From positions 1 through 64,000 of the forward strand of contig JAQTNE010000012.1 in NCBI GenBank assembly GCA_028713975.1: a stretch of 64,000 nucleotides of DNA, written 5' to 3'. This DNA comes from Sulfuricella sp. (GTDB lineage Bacteria > Pseudomonadota > Gammaproteobacteria > Burkholderiales > Sulfuricellaceae). Below, piece after piece: positions 38,770 through 48,399 of the stretch; the first letter of the stretch is position 1, and every line of letters starts with the position of its first letter. The position numbers and the translations under genes were made by a program. The notes below the pieces were generated by a model. It saw nothing but the letters and a program-made list of their open reading frames with translations, did not search any database and was not told the origin of the DNA.

Positions 38770-40694
38770 GCTTCAGCACCTTTCTTGCGCGACGCGTTAC
38801 GGTAACGCCGGTCGCTAATTGCCAGCAGGCCGCCCAGCGCCATCAGCACCGCGCCGATCCATATCCACACCACAAACGGCTTGTGGAACAGCCGCACGCT
38901 CCAGGCGCCGCCGTCCAACGGCTCGCCTAATGCGACATAGAGATCGCGGGTAATGCCATAATCAATCGCCGACTCAGTGAAGGGCATGCCAGACGCGGCA
39001 TAAGTGCGTTTTTCCGGATACAGCACGGCAACAGGTTTGCCGCCACGGCTCACTTCCAGGGTGCCGCGCGCCGCCTTGTAATTGGGGCCATCCAGGTCTT
39101 TCGTTCCCTTGAACAGGAAGGTGTAGCCCTGCAAGGTAGCCGTGTCGCCCACGTTCATGCGCACATTGCGCTCGCTCTCGTAGGCCGACACCATGGTGAT
39201 GCCGATGACGGTAACGGCCACGCCGAAGTGTGCAAAATGCATACCGTAAAAGTTCGCCGACCAGCCTGCACCGGTGCGCAAACGGCCCTGCACGCCGATC
39301 GCCACGGTAATGACGATCCACAGCGCCAGCAGGTAGCCCAGCGAGACCATCGGTTTCCACGCGCCCAAGGTCAACGGCAGCAACAGCGCCACTACCACGC
39401 TGGCGGCAAAGCCCCATTTCAGGCGGCGCGCCAATTCAGGCACATCCGCTTGCTTCCAGCGCGCCAGCGGGCCGATGCCGATCAGGAACAGCAAGGGCGT
39501 AACGAGAGGCACGAACACCGCATTGAAATAGGGTGCGCCGACCGAAATCTTGCCCAGGCCGAGCGCATCAAGAAACAACGGATAGAGCGTGCCCAGCAGC
39601 ACCGAAGCAGTCGCCGTTAGCAGCAGGATGTTGTTGGCCATCAGGAAGGATTCACGCGACACCAGCGCAAAGCGCCCGCCCAGCCCGACTTGGGAGGCAC
39701 GGAAGGCGAACAGCAGCAGCGAGCCGCCGATCACCACGGCGAGAAAGCCGAGAATGAACAATCCGCGCGCCGGGTCGGTGGCGAAGGAATGCACCGACGA
39801 CAGCACGCCGGAACGCACCAGGAAGGTACCGAGCAGGCTCAGGGAAAATGCCGCGATGGCAAGAAACACCGTCCACGCCTTGAAGCTGCCGCGCTTCTCC
39901 GTCACGGCCAGGGAATGGATCAGCGCCGTGCCCACCAGCCAAGGCATCAGCGAGGCATTCTCGGTGGGATCCCAGAACCACCAGCCGCCCCAGCCCAGTT
40001 CGTAATAGGCCCACCAGCTACCCATCATGATACCCAGCGTCATGAACACCCACGCCGCCGTTGTCCAGGGGCGCGACCAGCGCGCCCAACTGGCGTCCAG
40101 CTTGCCGGAAATCAGTGCGGCGATGGCAAAGGCGAAAGCAATCGAGAAGCCGACATAGCCCATATACAGAATCGGTGGGTGCACCACCATGCCCGGATCC
40201 TGCAGCATCGGATTGAGGTCGGAGCCGTCCAGGGCAGCGGGTAGCAGCCGCAGGAAAGGATTGGACGTGGTCAGCATGAACAACAGGAAACCGCAGCTGA
40301 CCAGCCCCATCACGCCGATCACCCGCGCCACCATGTCGTCGGGCAGATGGCGGCTGAACAGGGTTACCGCAAAAGTCCACAAGGCAAGAATCAGCGTCCA
40401 TAGCAGCAACGAGCCTTCATGCGAGCCCCAGGTAGCGGTAAAGCGATAGACCGGTGGCAGCTTTGAAAAGGAATGCTGTGCAACATTCAGCACCGAAAAA
40501 TCGTTGACCAGAAACGAATAAGCCAGACAGCCGAAGGCGGTGGCGACGAACAGAAACTGGGCTTGCGCCGCAGGCCTGGCGACAGCCATCCACGACGGGG
40601 CGTTGCGTGCGGCACCCGCCAGCGGCAGGATGGATTGCGTAAGCGCCAGCAGCAGCGCCAGAATGAGTGCGAAATGGCCGAGTTCCGGGATCAT
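38766..40694 (-). CDS. ccmF: Cytochrome c heme lyase subunit CcmF
   Basis: The 642-residue multi-pass membrane protein carries the heme-handling WWD signature WGGWWFWDPTENASLMPW and many membrane segments. It receives heme from CcmE and ligates it to apocytochrome c. It overlaps its neighbours by 1-4 bases. Confidence 0.97.
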   Translation of the reverse strand: MIPELGHFALILALLLALTQSILPLAGAARNAPSWMAVARPAAQAQFLFVATAFGCLAYSFLVNDFSVLNVAQHSFSKLPPVYRFTATWGSHEGSLLLWTLILALWTFAVTLFSRHLPDDMVARVIGVMGLVSCGFLLFMLTTSNPFLRLLPAALDGSDLNPMLQDPGMVVHPPILYMGYVGFSIAFAFAIAALISGKLDASWARWSRPWTTAAWVFMTLGIMMGSWWAYYELGWGGWWFWDPTENASLMPWLVGTALIHSLAVTEKRGSFKAWTVFLAIAAFSLSLLGTFLVRSGVLSSVHSFATDPARGLFILGFLAVVIGGSLLLFAFRASQVGLGGRFALVSRESFLMANNILLLTATASVLLGTLYPLFLDALGLGKISVGAPYFNAVFVPLVTPLLFLIGIGPLARWKQADVPELARRLKWGFAASVVVALLLPLTLGAWKPMVSLGYLLALWIVITVAIGVQGRLRTGAGWSANFYGMHFAHFGVAVTVIGITMVSAYESERNVRMNVGDTATLQGYTFLFKGTKDLDGPNYKAARGTLEVSRGGKPVAVLYPEKRTYAASGMPFTESAIDYGITRDLYVALGEPLDGGAWSVRLFHKPFVVWIWIGAVLMALGGLLAISDRRYRNASRKKGAEA

Positions 40695-41152
40695 TATTTT
40701 CCTTGGGGCAACACTAACGTCTTCTTGGCTTTTTCCGCCTGTTCCAGCGCACCAGCCGCTTCAGGCGGCATATAGTTTTCGTCGTGCTTGGCCAACACCT
40801 GTTCTGCGATGAATACGCCGCTGCCGTCAAGCCGGCCTTCCGCCACCACGCCTTTGCCTTCCTTGAACAGGTCGGGCAGGACGCCTTTGTAAGTCACTGC
40901 AAGGGTCTGCGCCGTATCGGTGACGCGGAAGTGCGCCGTTATGCCATCCTGTTCGCGTCGCAGGCTACCGCTCTCGACCAGCCCGCCAACGCGAAAGACA
41001 CGGTCGCGCGGCGCTTCGCCCTTGGCTACTTGGGTTGGGCTGAAGAAGAAAACCAGGTTGCTGCGAAACGCGTTGAGCACCAGCGCTGCCACGGCTCCCA
41101 GCGCCATCACCACAACGGCAATCAATATCAGTTTTTTATGTCGTGCTTTCAT
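40694..41152 (-). CDS. ccmE: Heme chaperone CcmE
   Basis: The 152-residue protein has an N-terminal membrane anchor ([19 protein letters not shown]) and an OB-fold. The heme-binding motif [12 protein letters not shown] is near residue 125-135, with the conserved histidine that binds heme covalently. It shuttles heme to CcmF. Confidence 0.96.
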   Translation of the reverse strand: MKARHKKLILIAVVVMALGAVAALVLNAFRSNLVFFFSPTQVAKGEAPRDRVFRVGGLVESGSLRREQDGITAHFRVTDTAQTLAVTYKGVLPDLFKEGKGVVAEGRLDGSGVFIAEQVLAKHDENYMPPEAAGALEQAEKAKKTLVLPQGK

Positions 41153-41330
41153 CTTCTTTCACCCTGCCGTATTTCACTGTGAGTCGCGCCAGCGTCAACG
41201 CTTTTTGCCGATGCGATCTCAATAGCCATATTTCGCCGGCGATCAGGACAGCGGTCACGCCGAACGAGCCCCATACATAGAGGGCATAGCCCCCCATATG
41301 GAGAAATTCCTGCCAGCTATTCCAGTTCAT
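41136..41330 (-). CDS. ccmD: Heme exporter protein CcmD
   Basis: The 64-residue protein starts at 41330 ([20 protein letters not shown]) and has one membrane segment followed by a basic tail, the CcmD pattern. It overlaps ccmE by 17 bases. It helps release holo-CcmE from the CcmABC complex. Confidence 0.9.
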   Translation of the reverse strand: MNWNSWQEFLHMGGYALYVWGSFGVTAVLIAGEIWLLRSHRQKALTLARLTVKYGRVKEDESTT

Positions 41331-42073
41331 ACCTCGGTCTCCAGCAGTTGCGCTACCCACTGAGTGTTTCGCTCACGCTCCAGAATGATGCTGCGCACCC
41401 GCGACAGCGACGCCGCGATGGCATACATCCAAACGGCCAATGCCATGACCATCATGCCCTCGAGCATGATGGTCGCCATGCTCGGCGCCTTGGTCATGCT
41501 CACCGAAGCACCCTGATGCAGCGTGTTCCACCACCTGACTGAAAAGTAAATGATCGGCACATTGACCACGCCCACCAGCGCAATCAAGGCGCCAGCGCGG
41601 TCGGCACGGCGCGGATCGTCGATCGCCGCCTGCAATGCCATGAAACCCAGATACAGAAAGAACAGGATCAACTCGGAAGTCAGGCGCGCATCCCACACCC
41701 ACCATGCACCCCAGGTCGGCTTACCCCACAGCGCGCCGGTCCACAACGAAACGAAAGTCAGCATGGCGCCGGTCGGCGCGAGTGCGCTCGCCATCATGAA
41801 CGACAGGCGGGTATTGAAAGCCAGGCCAAACGCCGCCCAGCCCGCCATCACGACATAGATGAACATCGACATCCAGGAGGCGGGCACGTGAATGAAAATG
41901 ATGCGGTAAGCCTCGCTCTGCTGGAAATCGGTGGGCGCCAGGAAAAACGAGATATACAGTCCCACCGCGCCGAGTAAGGCCGCCGCACCGTAGAACCACG
42001 GAATCATCTTTCCGGCCAGGGCATAAAAAGTGGCCGGAGAGGAATATTTATACAGGTTAAATCTGCTTGTCAT
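41327..42073 (-). CDS. ccmC: Heme exporter protein CcmC
   Basis: The 248-residue six-pass membrane protein has the WWD-domain signature WGAWWVWDARLTSEL. It loads heme onto CcmE. It overlaps ccmD and ccmB by 4 bases each. Confidence 0.96.
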   Translation of the reverse strand: MTSRFNLYKYSSPATFYALAGKMIPWFYGAAALLGAVGLYISFFLAPTDFQQSEAYRIIFIHVPASWMSMFIYVVMAGWAAFGLAFNTRLSFMMASALAPTGAMLTFVSLWTGALWGKPTWGAWWVWDARLTSELILFFLYLGFMALQAAIDDPRRADRAGALIALVGVVNVPIIYFSVRWWNTLHQGASVSMTKAPSMATIMLEGMMVMALAVWMYAIAASLSRVRSIILERERNTQWVAQLLETEV

Positions 42074-42744
42074 TCAATCGAAATCCGCAACGCCGCCGAC
42101 ACCGCCCACGGCGTCAGCATGAAGGCCAAAATTAAAATACCGCCCAGCAGCGACAGGTGCGCCTCGGAACCCAGTTCCGACATCGCGCCATCCACCGCGC
42201 CAGCGCCGAAAATCAGCACCGGGATGTAGAGCGGCAGCACCAGCAGCGACACCAGCACCCCGCCGCCGCGCAGCCCCAAGGTCAAGGCCGCGCCAATCGC
42301 GCCGATCAACGAAAGCACCGGCGTGCCGAGCAACAGCGAAAACACCAGCACTGCCAGCGCATCGCCCGACAGGCCGAACTGCACACCCAGCACGGGTGCC
42401 ATGAGGATCAGCGGCACCCCGCTCACCAGCCAGTGCGCCAGAATCTTACCGGTTATCCAGACCACCGGCGGGGTCGGCGTCAAAACAAGCTGTTCCAGAG
42501 TGCCGTCGGCGTAATCGCCGGCAAACATCCGTCCGAGGGAAAGCATTGCCGCCAGCAGGGCGGCCACCCATACCACTCCGCCCCCCATCAGGCGCAGCAG
42601 CTTGGGATCGGGTCCGACACCGAGCGGAAACAGGCTGGCGACGATGACGAAAAAAAACAGCACGGTAAGCACGTCCCCGCGCCGCCTCATCGCCAGCATC
42701 AACTCGCGCCGCAGCAGGATGAAAACAGTCTGCGCGGCATTCAT
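42070..42744 (-). CDS. ccmB: Heme exporter protein CcmB
   Basis: The 224-residue ABC permease starts at 42744 (MNAAQTVFILLRREL). The frame is open further upstream, but that part lies inside ccmA and is not homologous. It has six membrane segments. The 4-base overlap with ccmA supports this start. Confidence 0.95.
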   Translation of the reverse strand: MNAAQTVFILLRRELMLAMRRRGDVLTVLFFFVIVASLFPLGVGPDPKLLRLMGGGVVWVAALLAAMLSLGRMFAGDYADGTLEQLVLTPTPPVVWITGKILAHWLVSGVPLILMAPVLGVQFGLSGDALAVLVFSLLLGTPVLSLIGAIGAALTLGLRGGGVLVSLLVLPLYIPVLIFGAGAVDGAMSELGSEAHLSLLGGILILAFMLTPWAVSAALRISIE

Positions 42745-43358
42745 GCCGACAAATCCAGAATCTTGGGCGTTATGCCCGGAATCATGACCGGCTGGTGCGT
42801 GGTCAGCAATGCCATGCCGCCCCGGCGCAAATGTTCGCCGATCAGCGACTGCACCAGTTGCAGCGCAGCCTGGTCGAGCGCAGTCAGCGGTTCGTCGAGT
42901 ATCCACAGCCTGGCCTTGACCAGCAGCAGGCGCGAAAGCGCAACGCGCCGCCGCTGCCCTTGTGACAGCGATTTGGCCGGCAGGTTCAGGCAGTGGCCCA
43001 ACCCAAGATGCCCGAGCGCCCCTTTCACTTCTTCATGATCTACCGGAATTCCCGCCAGACGGCAGGAAAAATCAAGGTTCTCGAAAGCGCTCAGATCTTC
43101 CTTGACCGCTGGAGCATGGCCGAAATAAGCCATTCCAGCATGGTAGCTTTCGCGCACTGCGGCGATCTTCTCGCCCTGCCACAGGATTTCGCCAAATTCT
43201 GGCGCCAGCAGGCCGCACACCATGCGCAGCAGGCTGGTCTTGCCGCTGCCATTGGCACCCTGCACCAGCAACAGTTCGCCCCCGTGCAGCGTGAAATTCA
43301 GGTGGCTGAACAGCGCACGCTCGCCCCGTACGCAAGCAAGGTCTTTCCCTTCAAGCAT
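42741..43358 (-). CDS. ccmA: Heme exporter ATP-binding protein CcmA
   Basis: The 205-residue ABC ATPase has Walker A GANGSGKTS, signature LSQGQRRR and Walker B LWILDEPLTALD. It powers the CcmABCD complex that releases heme-loaded CcmE. It is the first gene of the ccm operon. Confidence 0.95.
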   Translation of the reverse strand: MLEGKDLACVRGERALFSHLNFTLHGGELLLVQGANGSGKTSLLRMVCGLLAPEFGEILWQGEKIAAVRESYHAGMAYFGHAPAVKEDLSAFENLDFSCRLAGIPVDHEEVKGALGHLGLGHCLNLPAKSLSQGQRRRVALSRLLLVKARLWILDEPLTALDQAALQLVQSLIGEHLRRGGMALLTTHQPVMIPGITPKILDLSA

Positions 43359-43792
43359 TAATAATTAATCCAGAATTTCAGAAACGATTATTTTTGGTGC
43401 ATCCAACCTGCCAAGAAAGGAATTGTACTGGAAAAACCCGGAAACAATGACCACGGGAACCATGGGGTGATCCAAAATGGCCGGGAAACGCCCGCCTGCC
43501 AACCGAGAGAAGTACCCGCCGATACCCGTCAGATCATCCCTGAATCTCATAAATTTCAAGCCCGCCGATGGAACCACCGGGGTAATATCTCTCGAATTAT
43601 GTTATATTTTTGCTCAATATTCTTCTCGGAAAATCCGAACTTGCGAGTTTAAAAACTGCCTAAATGAAGAGTGTGCCAAATTGGGAACGGGCAGTACATA
43701 ATTCTGACGACGCCTCCTGCACCAGCAGCCGGTCAGAATGACCTGCCGAAATCGGCCCGGATAAGCTTTGCGACTGGAAGGCCGGATCATTT
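43359..43792. other. Intergenic region between ccmA and the PilZ gene
   Basis: About 430 bases with divergent genes on each side and no supported coding frame. It should contain the promoter of the ccm operon and of the PilZ gene. An AT-rich stretch GTTATATTTTTGCTC near 43600 is the only promoter-like sequence noticed. Confidence 0.4.
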
Positions 43793-44602
43793 ATGACAAA
43801 ATCCAAGAAACAATTTAACGTGGAATCACACTCAACCAGCCCCAATGCCATTGGTCAGACCGACATACTGAAAGCCGATGATGATTACGGCAAGTATGAA
43901 GTTCGCCAACCCAATGAGATTATTCACATACTTCGCTCCCTCATGGAGAGTGGCGACTTGATGAGCGCCAGCTTCGACCAGGGGAAACATTTCATGTTGA
44001 CCGCCATTACCGGTATCGACCCGCAGCAGGAGATGATCTTTTTGGATTTTGGTTCCATTGAGAAGCAAAACCAGAAAATTCTCGATAAGGAAAAAATTAT
44101 TTTCGTCGCCTCTCACGACAACGTAAAAATTCAATTTACCGCCAACAAAATTGAGAAAACGATATTCGAAGGCCGCGACGCATTCAGAATCAAGTTGCCC
44201 GATTCATTAGTCAGGCTGCAGCGGCGGGAATATTACCGCCCTCTTTTGCCGGTCTTCATCCCGTTGAAATGCACCATCCTGATGGAAGACGGTTACCCGA
44301 TTGAACTGGTGGTTGTGGACATCAGTATCGGCGGCATCAACATAACGCTTCCGCCAACGGAAACAGGATTTGAGCCGGGAACGATATTCCATGGATGCAC
44401 GATGGAATTGCCCAATGTCGGAACCATCAACACCGACATGAAAGTCGTCAGTGTGTTCGAAGTAACCCTCAAGAACGGGGCAAAGAGCAAGCGTGCGGGC
44501 TGTAGTTTTATCGATTTGCCGCAGAAAATGCAGGCCATGATTCAACGCTTCGTCATCAAGGTGGAGCGGAAGCGGATATTGATGCAGCCGGACAAAAAGT
44601 AG
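43793..44602 (+). CDS. YcgR-like flagellar brake protein with PilZ domain
   Basis: The 269-residue protein has an N-terminal YcgR domain (NEIIHILRSLMESGDLMSA) and a C-terminal PilZ domain. The cyclic di-GMP-binding motifs are present: the arginine cluster RLQRREYYR near residue 142 and DISIGGI near residue 181. YcgR proteins slow the flagellar motor when cyclic di-GMP is high. The window also encodes a GGDEF cyclase and an HD-GYP hydrolase, which could set that signal. Confidence 0.93.
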   Translation: MTKSKKQFNVESHSTSPNAIGQTDILKADDDYGKYEVRQPNEIIHILRSLMESGDLMSASFDQGKHFMLTAITGIDPQQEMIFLDFGSIEKQNQKILDKEKIIFVASHDNVKIQFTANKIEKTIFEGRDAFRIKLPDSLVRLQRREYYRPLLPVFIPLKCTILMEDGYPIELVVVDISIGGINITLPPTETGFEPGTIFHGCTMELPNVGTINTDMKVVSVFEVTLKNGAKSKRAGCSFIDLPQKMQAMIQRFVIKVERKRILMQPDKK

Positions 44603-44662
44603 TTATTTGTCTGATCTGAATAGCCCGCCCGGAAGCAGTACATTTCTGACTAGCGAAAAAAT

Positions 44663-44698
44663 AAAGGGGTTAGACCTTTCAGTCTACCCCCTTTATTT
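44663..44698 (+). terminator. Terminator after the PilZ gene
   Basis: AAAGGGG-T-TAGAC and GTCTA-CCCCC-TTT form a hairpin ending in an AT-rich tail. It lies 60 bases after the stop codon. Confidence 0.75.
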
Positions 44699-44787
44699 AG
44701 GCTATGTCTGCATTACCTGTTGAAAACGGCTTTCCCATCCCACCGCCTGTCAAGCAGTGTCCAATAATTTTCACTACAGTGCCACAA

Positions 44788-44820
44788 ATAAAAAGGGCCT
44801 ACATTTCTGCAGACCCCTTT
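44788..44820 (-). terminator. Terminator after tRNA-Arg
   Basis: On the minus strand AAAGGGGTCTGCAG and TGTAGGCCCTTTTT pair with small mismatches and end in a T-run. It resembles the neighbouring terminator in sequence and may share origin with it. Confidence 0.65.
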
Positions 44821-44826
44821 GTTTAC

Positions 44827-44903
44827 TGGTGCGCCGGAAGGGATTCGAACCCCTGACCCCTTGGTTCGTAGCCAAGTACTCTATCCAGCTGAGCTACCGG
44901 CGC
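44827..44903 (-). tRNA. tRNA-Arg (ACG)
   Basis: The 77-base cloverleaf has acceptor stem GCGCCGG/CCGGCGC with encoded ACCA. The anticodon stem CTTGG/CCAAG encloses CTACGAA (anticodon ACG, read as ICG after editing). The T arm contains GGTTCGAATCC. Confidence 0.96.
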
Positions 44904-44946
44904 GTTGTGAAGGCGGCATTGTAAACAAAACACCGCTATCGTGCAA

Positions 44947-45039
44947 TGGCGGAGAGAGAGGGATTCGAACCCTCGGTAAGGCAATAAACCCTACGCTCCC
45001 TTAGCAGGGGAGTACCTTCGACCACTCGGCCATCTCTCC
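44947..45039 (-). tRNA. tRNA-Ser (GCT)
   Basis: The 93-base tRNA has a long variable arm typical of serine tRNAs. The acceptor stem is GGAGAGA/TCTCTCC with encoded GCCA. The anticodon stem CTCCC/GGGAG encloses CTGCTAA (anticodon GCT). It lies 43 bases upstream of tRNA-Arg on the same strand. Confidence 0.95.
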
Positions 45040-45083
45040 GAAGTGCGCAAGGATACCGTTTTGGCCCTGAAAGGTCAAACCGC

Positions 45084-46310
45084 TCAGGCTCCCTGCTCCA
45101 GGCCAAACGCCTTGTGCAGCACGCGAACGGCCAGTTCCATGTATTTCTCGTCGATTACCACCGAGATTTTGATCTCGGAGGTGGAGATCATCTGAATATT
45201 GATCCCCTCTTCCGCCAATGTCCTGAACATGGTGCTGGCGATTCCCGCATGGGAGCGCATGCCGACACCGATCACGGAAACTTTGGCAATGCGGTCGTCG
45301 CCGGAAATTTCGCGGGCGCCGATGTGGGACTGCACCCCTTTCAACACTTCCAGCGCTTTCTTGAACTCGTTGCGGTGGACGGTGAAAGTGAAATCCGTGG
45401 TGCCGTCTGCGCCGACGTTCTGGATTATCATGTCCACGTCGATATTGGCCTCGCCAACCGGCCCGAGGATCTGGTAGGCGATACCGGGGCGATCCGGCAC
45501 ACCCAGCACGGTGATTTTGGCTTCATCGCGGTTGAACGCGATACCCGAAATAATTGCTTGTTCCATGTTGTCTTCTTCCTCAAAGGTAATCAGGGTGCCT
45601 TCGCCTTCGTCATCGAAGCTGGAAAGCACGCGCAGTTTGACTTTGTATTTGCCGGCGAACTCCACCGAACGGATTTGCAGGACTTTGGAGCCCAGGCTCG
45701 CCATTTCAAGCATTTCTTCGAAGGTGATGGTCTTGAGCCGACGCGCTTCCGGCACGACGCGCGGGTCGGTCGTATAAACGCCGTCCACGTCGGTATAGAT
45801 CTGGCACTCGTCGGCCTTCAGCGCCGCTGCCAGCGCCACGCCGGTGGTATCGGAGCCGCCACGGCCAAGCGTGGTGATGTTGCCCTTCTCATCCACGCCC
45901 TGGAAGCCCGCCACCACGACCACATAACCCGCATCCAGGTCGGCGCGTATGTTTTGTTCCTCGATGTCGAGGATGCGCGCCTTGGTATGGGCGTTGTCGG
46001 TGACGATCTTGACCTGCGAACCGGTATAGCTCCTGGCTTTCAACCCCAGTTCCATCAGCGCCATGGACAGCAGGGCAATCGTCACTTGCTCGCCGGTGGA
46101 AAGGAGCACGTCCATTTCACGCGAATCAGGGTTGGGCTGCACTTCCTTCGCCAGGGCAACCAGGCGGTTGGTCTCGCCACTCATGGCGGAAACCACGACG
46201 ACAACCTGATGGCCAAGCATCTTGAATTTAGCTACACGCTGGGCGACATTCGCGATTCGCTCGGGGGTTCCGACCGACGTGCCGCCATATTTCTGAACAA
46301 TCAGTGCCAT
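45084..46310 (-). CDS. lysC: Aspartate kinase
   Basis: The 408-residue enzyme starts at 46310 ([14 protein letters not shown]). It has the kinase signature KYGGTSVG, the catalytic segment [16 protein letters not shown], and two C-terminal ACT domains for feedback control. It catalyses the first step of lysine, threonine and methionine synthesis. The length suits a single-function bacterial aspartokinase. An internal start for a beta subunit, as in Bacillus, was not looked for in detail. Confidence 0.96.
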   Translation of the reverse strand: MALIVQKYGGTSVGTPERIANVAQRVAKFKMLGHQVVVVVSAMSGETNRLVALAKEVQPNPDSREMDVLLSTGEQVTIALLSMALMELGLKARSYTGSQVKIVTDNAHTKARILDIEEQNIRADLDAGYVVVVAGFQGVDEKGNITTLGRGGSDTTGVALAAALKADECQIYTDVDGVYTTDPRVVPEARRLKTITFEEMLEMASLGSKVLQIRSVEFAGKYKVKLRVLSSFDDEGEGTLITFEEEDNMEQAIISGIAFNRDEAKITVLGVPDRPGIAYQILGPVGEANIDVDMIIQNVGADGTTDFTFTVHRNEFKKALEVLKGVQSHIGAREISGDDRIAKVSVIGVGMRSHAGIASTMFRTLAEEGINIQMISTSEIKISVVIDEKYMELAVRVLHKAFGLEQGA

Positions 46311-46554
46311 TGCACACCTGCAAAAAATTAATGATTTTAATGCAATTACGGGAAGATGACGAGCCCATGACAATTTCCACCCTGTTTCCAGAATACCCGG
46401 CAGAAAATAACTGGAACTTTATAAAGAATCAAATGTCATTAAATTTGTGTAATTTTAAATATAATCATGGTAGAATTTCACGCGTGCAGTAGGGGATTCC
46501 CCTAGGAACCAATAAGGGATTCAGGTAGGGCTTAACGATTAGGGTAAATCAATA

Positions 46555-46869
46555 ATGAACGCCAACGCAATGAAATTATTCGACAAAATATCAAACCCAC
46601 GGGAAATTCGGCGCAAGCTCGGGCTGAATCAACAAGAGTTTTGGACTCAGATCGGCGTTACGCAAAGCGGCGGTTCCCGCTATGAAAGCGGTCGCAACAT
46701 GCCGAAGCCGGTGCGGGAACTGTTGCGCCTGGTGCATGTGGAGCAAATCGACCTGGCGCGGGTCAAGAAAGAAGATTTTGAAGTCATCAGCTTGATGAAG
46801 GCCGAGCATTCGGATTTGTACAAAAACCTGAAAAAAGAAGTTCGCGCCAAGAATAAAAAAGCTGCCTGA
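46555..46869 (+). CDS. Helix-turn-helix (XRE-type) DNA-binding protein
   Basis: The 104-residue protein has an HTH domain (IRRKLGLNQQEFWTQIGVTQ, then SGGSRYESGRNMP) followed by a lysine-rich tail. It is likely a small regulator; targets are unknown. A -10-like TATAAT lies at 46460-46465, and a palindrome AGGGGATTCCCCT lies in its leader near 46491-46503, a possible operator. It is convergent with the radical SAM gene. Confidence 0.85.
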   Translation: MNANAMKLFDKISNPREIRRKLGLNQQEFWTQIGVTQSGGSRYESGRNMPKPVRELLRLVHVEQIDLARVKKEDFEVISLMKAEHSDLYKNLKKEVRAKNKKAA

Positions 46870-46882
46870 GTCGAAGTTCGGC

Positions 46883-47734
46883 CTAACCGTTCAGCTTGAC
46901 GGTAAGGCCCTTCGCCTCGATCTCCGCGGCGAAACTCAGCATCCATTCTTTCGGCAACGGCGACAGGCGCGCCGCCCCGGGTTGCATTGAGGGGCGTGCC
47001 AGGCCGTATAACAGCACACCCTGCAACGGCACGCCTTCGGCCCGCAATTTTCCGATGAAATTCAGATAAGCATCGCGTTCCGCCTCTGCGGGAGGCTGCC
47101 CATCGAAGGCAAAAACGCAGGTTTGCAGCCAGGTCGGGCACAACCGCGCTGCTACGCCCAAATTTTCCTGTATTTTCTGTACCGTCTGGCGGCTGCCGTT
47201 GATCACGTGCAGGCCATCCACCGTGGCACTGTCCAACTTGAACCACACTTCCCCGCCAAGCTGCGCCATTTCCCGCAGTCCCGCCTTGACCTTAGGTCGC
47301 TGAATCAAGCTGCCGTTGGTAATCAGCACCAGCTTGATCTTCCCGATCAGGTCGAATTCCGTCATGATCTCGCCGATCAAGCCGATGACCCGATCAAATT
47401 CACCGGCGCTGGTCGGCTCGCCGTTGCCGGACAGGGCGATATCGTTGAGCCGCCGCGCCTCGACCGGCACCCGTTGCTGCATGAAATCGCCATGCAGCAA
47501 TTCCCGCAGAAAACCGCGCAGTTCGCCCGCCAGCTTTTCCAGATCGACCGCCGGCGCGCTGCCGCGCTTGAGACCGGGAACCTGGCAATAGACGCAGCGC
47601 CAGTTGCAGGCATTGTTGGTATTGAGGTTGATGCCCACGGAAACGCCGCCGGCGCGGCGCGAGACCACCGGGTAAACATAGGTCAGGCCCGCACTGTCGC
47701 GGTCATGATCGTGAACATTCAGCACATTGGACAT
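46883..47734 (-). CDS. Radical SAM protein of unknown substrate
   Basis: The 283-residue protein starts at 47734 (MSNVLNVHDHDRDSAG). The cluster-binding motif is NNACNWRCVYCQVPG, giving CxxxCxxC. It resembles small SPASM-less radical SAM proteins. It lies divergently next to queD with about 100 bases between, but nothing else proves a link to queuosine synthesis; QueE-like activity is not claimed. Confidence 0.85.
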   Translation of the reverse strand: MSNVLNVHDHDRDSAGLTYVYPVVSRRAGGVSVGINLNTNNACNWRCVYCQVPGLKRGSAPAVDLEKLAGELRGFLRELLHGDFMQQRVPVEARRLNDIALSGNGEPTSAGEFDRVIGLIGEIMTEFDLIGKIKLVLITNGSLIQRPKVKAGLREMAQLGGEVWFKLDSATVDGLHVINGSRQTVQKIQENLGVAARLCPTWLQTCVFAFDGQPPAEAERDAYLNFIGKLRAEGVPLQGVLLYGLARPSMQPGAARLSPLPKEWMLSFAAEIEAKGLTVKLNG

Positions 47735-47832
47735 GTGCCGGATTTTAAGGCCTAGCCATCCGGGGCGCCAACACAATTCAACGCAATGGTATAATCCGCC
47801 CTGAATTGACCACTGCCCCAGGCACCCCAAAC

Positions 47833-48282
47833 ATGCTCGTCACGCGCAGACTCGAATTCGATGCAGGCCACCGCATCCCGCACCATAAAAGCCAGTGCCG
47901 CCATCTGCATGGCCATCGCTACGCCATCGAAATCAGCCTTTCCGGCAGCGTCATCAATACGCCCGGCGCATCGGAACAAGGCATGGTGATGGACTATTCC
48001 GACATCAAGGCCATCGCGCAGAAACACCTGATCGAGCCTTGGGATCACGCCTTTCTGGTGTATGCCGGCGACACTGTCGTCGTTGATTTCCTGGGGTCGC
48101 TCGAAGGCCACAAAACCGTCGTACTCGACTGCGTGCCTACCGCTGAAAACCTCGCTGCACTGGCATTCCGGATTCTCGAACCGGCCTATCGCGACACCTA
48201 CGGCAACAATCTGCGCCTGGAACAGGTGCGCATCTACGAAACCCCCAACAACTGGGCGGACGCGGTTAGAGGCCAGATTTAG
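47833..48282 (+). CDS. queD: 6-carboxytetrahydropterin synthase QueD
   Basis: The 149-residue protein starts at 47833 (MLVTRRLEFDAGHRIP). It has zinc-binding histidines in AGHRIP and CRHLHGHRY, the catalytic Cys in the first of these clusters (SQCRHLHGH), and the acidic PWDHAFL motif. It makes the pterin precursor of queuosine. A TTG start at 47806 is in frame but adds an atypical leader. A TATAAT -10 lies at 47790-47795. Confidence 0.94.
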   Translation: MLVTRRLEFDAGHRIPHHKSQCRHLHGHRYAIEISLSGSVINTPGASEQGMVMDYSDIKAIAQKHLIEPWDHAFLVYAGDTVVVDFLGSLEGHKTVVLDCVPTAENLAALAFRILEPAYRDTYGNNLRLEQVRIYETPNNWADAVRGQI

Positions 48283-48399
48283 AGCCTATTTCGATACAGT
48301 AGCGCCCGCAGCTCAACTGTGCATTGAACAGGAGATAACCGGATGTAAAGGTCTGCCTTGATAAACCACGGGTTAAGGTTATGATGAAATTGCGGCTGT

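Noticed and set aside
45114-46331. 405-codon open frame antisense to lysC
   Set aside because: High-GC third positions keep the antisense frame open; no family features and no start signals.
46311-46554. Lysine riboswitch upstream of lysC
   Set aside because: The space before lysC shows no lysine-riboswitch-like core that I can recognise and lysine riboswitches are not typical of betaproteobacteria.
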